In this document: one piece after another, positions 6,263 through 8,737 of the stretch
How positions within the stretch are numbered: the first letter of the stretch is position 1
Layout of the letters: each line of letters opens with the position of its first letter
Origin: Methanosphaera sp. SHI613
GTDB lineage: Archaea; Methanobacteriota; Methanobacteria; Methanobacteriales; Methanobacteriaceae
DNA length: 8,737 bases
Direction of reading: 5' to 3'
Assembly: GCA_003266145.1 (NCBI GenBank)
Contig: MVJJ01000164.1
Span: 1-8,737, forward strand
Notes under the pieces: generated by a model
Told to the model about the DNA's origin: nothing
The model's database searches: none
What the model saw: only the letters and a program-made list of their open reading frames with translations
Made by a program: the position numbers and the translations under genes

Positions 6263-7690
6263 TTGAATAATACAAGTGATGATTTTCAACAATCTAGAAA
6301 TGAAATGGAATTATTATTGAATAAGGCTAAGGATAAAATATTGGAAGCTGAAGACGTGACGATATTTACCCATACCGATTGTGATGGAATAACCGCTGGA
6401 AGTATACTTTCTTCCATATTGGATAAGCTTGAAATAGACCATAGTGTTAATTTTGTTGAAATAAATGAAGTTGAAGATTTGACTTCCGATACTGATTTGA
6501 CCATTGTCTCGGATTTGGGAGCCGGTCAAGATATTTCACAGCTATGTAATTCATCATCCGACACTGCAATCATACTTGATCATCATCCACCTATCAGAAA
6601 ATTAGGAAAACAGTATAATGGTGATTTGATTGAAATAAATCCAAACTACTATGGATTGGACGGTTCATATACCATCTCCGGTGGAGGATTATCCTATCTG
6701 CTTGCAAAGACCATGCATTTTTATGACTTTAGCTGGATGGGTATATTAAGTGCCGTAGGAGATATGCAAAATAGCATGACCGGAAGACTAAGGGGATTGA
6801 ATACTGAAATATTAAATGATGGTGTAGAGGTAGGATGTGTAAATTACATTAATGATCTGTTGTTATATGGTAGAAATACCAGACCATTATTTGTGGCATT
6901 ATCCTATTTTGGAGATATTCACCTTCCATTGACAAACAATAGAAACGAGTGCATTCACTTTTTGGAAAATTTGGATATTCCCGTTAAGAATCACTTGGGA
7001 ACGGTACGCTGTCTGTGTGATCTGTCTATGGATGAAAAATCAAGACTTTTCCATGAGTTACTCAAGATGATGACGAGGGAAGTTCCCAGCCGATACGTAA
7101 AATATATTCCTAAACTGATTTCAGGTCAATCATATGAATTCACATTTGAACAGGAATACACTCCATATAAGGATGCAAGTGAGTACAGTACGGTCATCAA
7201 TGCATGTGGACGAAACGGTAGACATGAACTGGGTATGGAAGTTATAAAGGGCAATCGTGATAAGATTTCCTCTGAACTTGACGTTCTTGTCAAAACCCAT
7301 AAAAGAAACTTAGCCCAAAGCATGTCCAGAGTTCAGGAAAACAATAGCGTCGAATTTTTGGATAATCTACAATACTTCTATGGTGAAGGCATTGCTCCTA
7401 GTATTGTGGGAACGGTTGCCGGAATGCTGCTTAGTAGCTATGATTGGCAAAAGCCGATAATGGGTTATACTCATATTGATGGTGATGAACCTGGATATAA
7501 GGTTTCACTCAGATGTTCCAAATTATTGGGCTATGACGGCATACATTTCGGTAATCTTGTACGGGATGTCGCCGGTAAGTGTGGTGGCTCTGGTGGAGGT
7601 CATAGTGTGGCCTGTGGGGCATATATCCCTGAAGATAACATCGATGAATTCATTCATTTGTTAAATAATTCAATTAATCTTAATTTTTAA
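6263..7690 (+). CDS. DHH-family phosphoesterase, archaeal RecJ/GAN-like single-strand exonuclease
   Basis: Predicted Mn/Mg-dependent nuclease of the DHH superfamily; archaeal relatives include RecJ-like 5' exonucleases and the GINS-associated nuclease of the replisome. The 475-aa protein has the expected size. Metal-binding motifs are THTDCDGITAG (36-46), SDLGAG (83-88), LDHHPP (105-110) and AVGD (164-167). A central segment SEYSTVINACGR (306-317) and a C-terminal DHHA1-like GGSGGGH (441-447) complete the family pattern. The initiation codon is TTG at 6263, supported by a near-ideal GAGGTGA (6249-6255) 7 nt upstream; the first in-frame ATG (Met15, 6305) lacks such a site. It lies 59 nt after srp19 across T-tracts and ends in its own hairpin terminator. 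Which archaeal subfamily it belongs to, and its polarity, cannot be settled here. A nanoRNase or other DHH role is less likely given the length and GGGH domain. Confidence 0.88.
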   Translation: MNNTSDDFQQSRNEMELLLNKAKDKILEAEDVTIFTHTDCDGITAGSILSSILDKLEIDHSVNFVEINEVEDLTSDTDLTIVSDLGAGQDISQLCNSSSDTAIILDHHPPIRKLGKQYNGDLIEINPNYYGLDGSYTISGGGLSYLLAKTMHFYDFSWMGILSAVGDMQNSMTGRLRGLNTEILNDGVEVGCVNYINDLLLYGRNTRPLFVALSYFGDIHLPLTNNRNECIHFLENLDIPVKNHLGTVRCLCDLSMDEKSRLFHELLKMMTREVPSRYVKYIPKLISGQSYEFTFEQEYTPYKDASEYSTVINACGRNGRHELGMEVIKGNRDKISSELDVLVKTHKRNLAQSMSRVQENNSVEFLDNLQYFYGEGIAPSIVGTVAGMLLSSYDWQKPIMGYTHIDGDEPGYKVSLRCSKLLGYDGIHFGNLVRDVAGKCGGSGGGHSVACGAYIPEDNIDEFIHLLNNSINLNF

Positions 7691-7711
7691 GATTATCCTT
7701 TTTTCTTTTTT
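7675..7711 (+). terminator. Hairpin plus T-tract terminator of the DHH nuclease gene
   Basis: A perfect 9-bp stem, TAATCTTAA (7675-7683) with TTAAGATTA (7687-7695), has a TTT loop and is followed by T6 (7699-7704) and T6 (7706-7711). The TAA stop codon (7688-7690) is inside the right arm. The arrangement closely parallels the purQ terminator. Confidence 0.78.
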
Positions 7712-7733
7712 ATCCGTTATTTTCTAATTATAA

Positions 7734-7805
7734 AAACTTATTCTATTTCTTTAATTGTTTTAAATGGTTGATTAGTTTATTTATTGATATAAACCTATTC
7801 TATTT
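7734..7805. repeat. Pair of 15-bp direct repeats upstream of the regulator gene
   Basis: AAACTTATTCTATTT at 7734-7748 and AAACCTATTCTATTT at 7791-7805 match at 14 of 15 positions, 57 bp apart start to start. They lie 133-204 nt upstream of the regulator ATG. In such an AT-rich spacer this could be chance; regulator binding sites are an alternative. An 8-bp inverted pair (GTTGATTA 7767-7774, TAATCAAC 7845-7852) lies in the same spacer. Confidence 0.35.
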
Positions 7806-7860
7806 GAATTATCTTATCATTTATTCATATTTCTTATTTTTCAATAATCAACTAAATTGT

Positions 7861-7873
7861 AAAAATATAAATA
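7861..7873 (+). promoter_or_regulatory. Possible BRE/TATA element of the regulator gene
   Basis: AAAAATATAAATA combines an A-rich stretch with a TATAAAT-type box about 70 nt before the ATG, giving a predicted start near 7893 and a leader of about 45 nt. Other AT-rich boxes between 7884 and 7900 could also serve. The upstream part of this 247-nt spacer holds only the terminator and the short repeats listed separately. Confidence 0.35.
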
Positions 7874-7937
7874 ATATCCTACTTAATATAATAATATAAA
7901 CATAAAATTATAACATAATTTTTTAAGGGGTATAATT

Positions 7938-8729
7938 ATGAGAATATTCAAAAACAAAGGTGAGTTTACTAAATTTCAAATATTAGCAAAAATTGCTCAA
8001 CAAGAACCTCACCTCAAACAAAAAGATATCGCTGATGAATTAGGAATTACAGTACAGGCTGTTTCTGAAAACATAAAATCTTTAGTTAAAGAAGGATTAG
8101 TTGAAACAGGCAGTTCCAATTTCAGATATAAAATAACAAAATATGGAATTGACAAAGTTAAAACCGAAGCTATTAATCTTAAATCCTATTCTGACATGGT
8201 TTTAACTACTATGAATGGATATAAATCTATTTGGCCTGCTATAGCAGCTGAAGATTTACATCAAGGTGAACAAGTATGGTTAAATATGGAAGATGGTATA
8301 TTGTACGCTGACACTGAAGATAAGTCTGGTGCATATGCAGAAGTATTTAGTGATGCTTTAGAAGGGGAAGATGTAACCTTAATTAACTTAGGTGGAGAAA
8401 TAGATTTAGTTCCTAAAGATGTTGTTATTGTTAAAATACCACCTATAGCTGAAGGTGGATCCCGTGCATGTGACATGGAAAAAATAGAAGAAATATTCTC
8501 TCAGGATTTTGACAGAATAGGTGTATTAGGTACCAGTGCAAGAGCTATAACAAACCATTTAGAGGTGTACCCTGACTTTGAATTTGCTACGGCTGAAGCT
8601 ACATGCAGTGCTGCAGAAAAAGGATTAAGAGTTATAGTATTCTCTGTCGGAAAAATGACAAACAGAATCATCAGTAAGCTTGAAGAAAAGGGTATAGTTT
8701 ACTGCATTGAAGATGTTAAAAAAGTATAA
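7938..8729 (+). CDS. Archaeal winged-helix transcriptional regulator with uncharacterised C-terminal domain
   Basis: Residues 11-70 form a winged helix-turn-helix of MarR/Lrp style: LKQKDIADELGITVQ (26-40) then AVSENIKSLVKEGLVE, with a wing at GSSNFRYKITKYG (58-70). This predicts DNA binding. The remaining 190 residues look like an alpha/beta sensor or oligomerisation domain with glycine-rich loops: NLGGEIDLVPKDVVIVKIPP (150-169), EGGSRACDM (172-180), GVLGTSARA (195-203) and ATAEATCSAAEKGLRVIVFS (217-236). Cysteines occur at 178, 223 and 256. It resembles predicted regulators widespread in methanogens, but I cannot name the ligand or targets. AAGGGG (7925-7930) lies 7 nt before the ATG. It is flanked by its own upstream spacer and the window end, so it appears monocistronic here. 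A global or autoregulatory role is possible but unproven. Confidence 0.85.
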   Translation: MRIFKNKGEFTKFQILAKIAQQEPHLKQKDIADELGITVQAVSENIKSLVKEGLVETGSSNFRYKITKYGIDKVKTEAINLKSYSDMVLTTMNGYKSIWPAIAAEDLHQGEQVWLNMEDGILYADTEDKSGAYAEVFSDALEGEDVTLINLGGEIDLVPKDVVIVKIPPIAEGGSRACDMEKIEEIFSQDFDRIGVLGTSARAITNHLEVYPDFEFATAEATCSAAEKGLRVIVFSVGKMTNRIISKLEEKGIVYCIEDVKKV

Positions 8730-8737
8730 TTATTGTT

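Noticed and set aside
6286..6529. Two short minus-strand open frames at the start of the DHH nuclease gene
   Set aside because: Both are antisense to the conserved THTDCDG region and have no supporting signals.

Overview
The window reads as a piece of a very AT-rich archaeal chromosome, most likely a methanogen of the order Methanobacteriales and probably close to Methanosphaera. The archaeal assignment rests on an SRP19 gene, an archaeal-type DHH (RecJ/GAN-like) nuclease, a three-part PurS/PurQ-type FGAM synthase, a one-domain SUMT beside HemD, an archaeal-style winged-helix regulator, Shine-Dalgarno sequences built on GAGGTGAT, and oligo-T terminators. The genus is an inference from base composition and protein style; no rRNA or other marker is present.

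Layout. On the minus strand, glmS (543-2315) is followed after 13 nt by a small membrane-anchored Asn/Ser/Thr-rich protein (161-529), probably one transcript ending in oligo-T tracts near 105-134. A 192-nt divergent spacer separates glmS from the plus-strand purC-purS-purQ cluster (2508-4202), which ends in a clear hairpin plus T-tract. A second plus-strand unit, cobA-hemD-srp19 (4401-6203), is tightly spaced. A T-rich 59-nt spacer leads to a 475-aa DHH-family exonuclease-like gene that starts with TTG (6263-7690), also closed by a hairpin terminator. After a 247-nt spacer comes a monocistronic winged-helix regulator with an unrecognised C-terminal domain (7938-8729).

How the genes fit together. 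GlmS makes glucosamine-6-phosphate, the entry to UDP-GlcNAc for pseudomurein and protein glycans. PurC, PurS and PurQ are steps of de novo IMP synthesis; the large FGAM synthase subunit PurL is not in the window. HemD and CobA make uroporphyrinogen III and methylate it to precorrin-2, the branch leading to F430, corrinoids and sirohaem in methanogens. SRP19 belongs to the protein-targeting particle and the DHH protein to DNA replication or repair. Most of the window is ordinary housekeeping. No CRISPR array, insertion sequence, tRNA, rRNA or defence system was seen.

The least ordinary part is the left end. The small membrane protein carries seven N-glycosylation sequons and lies next to glmS. 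Its start-codon region is perfectly complementary over 12 nt to a repeated element just downstream of its stop codon. Other points: two stop codons lie inside terminator stems, and three genes have an in-frame GTG within or overlapping the Shine-Dalgarno that would mislead start calling.
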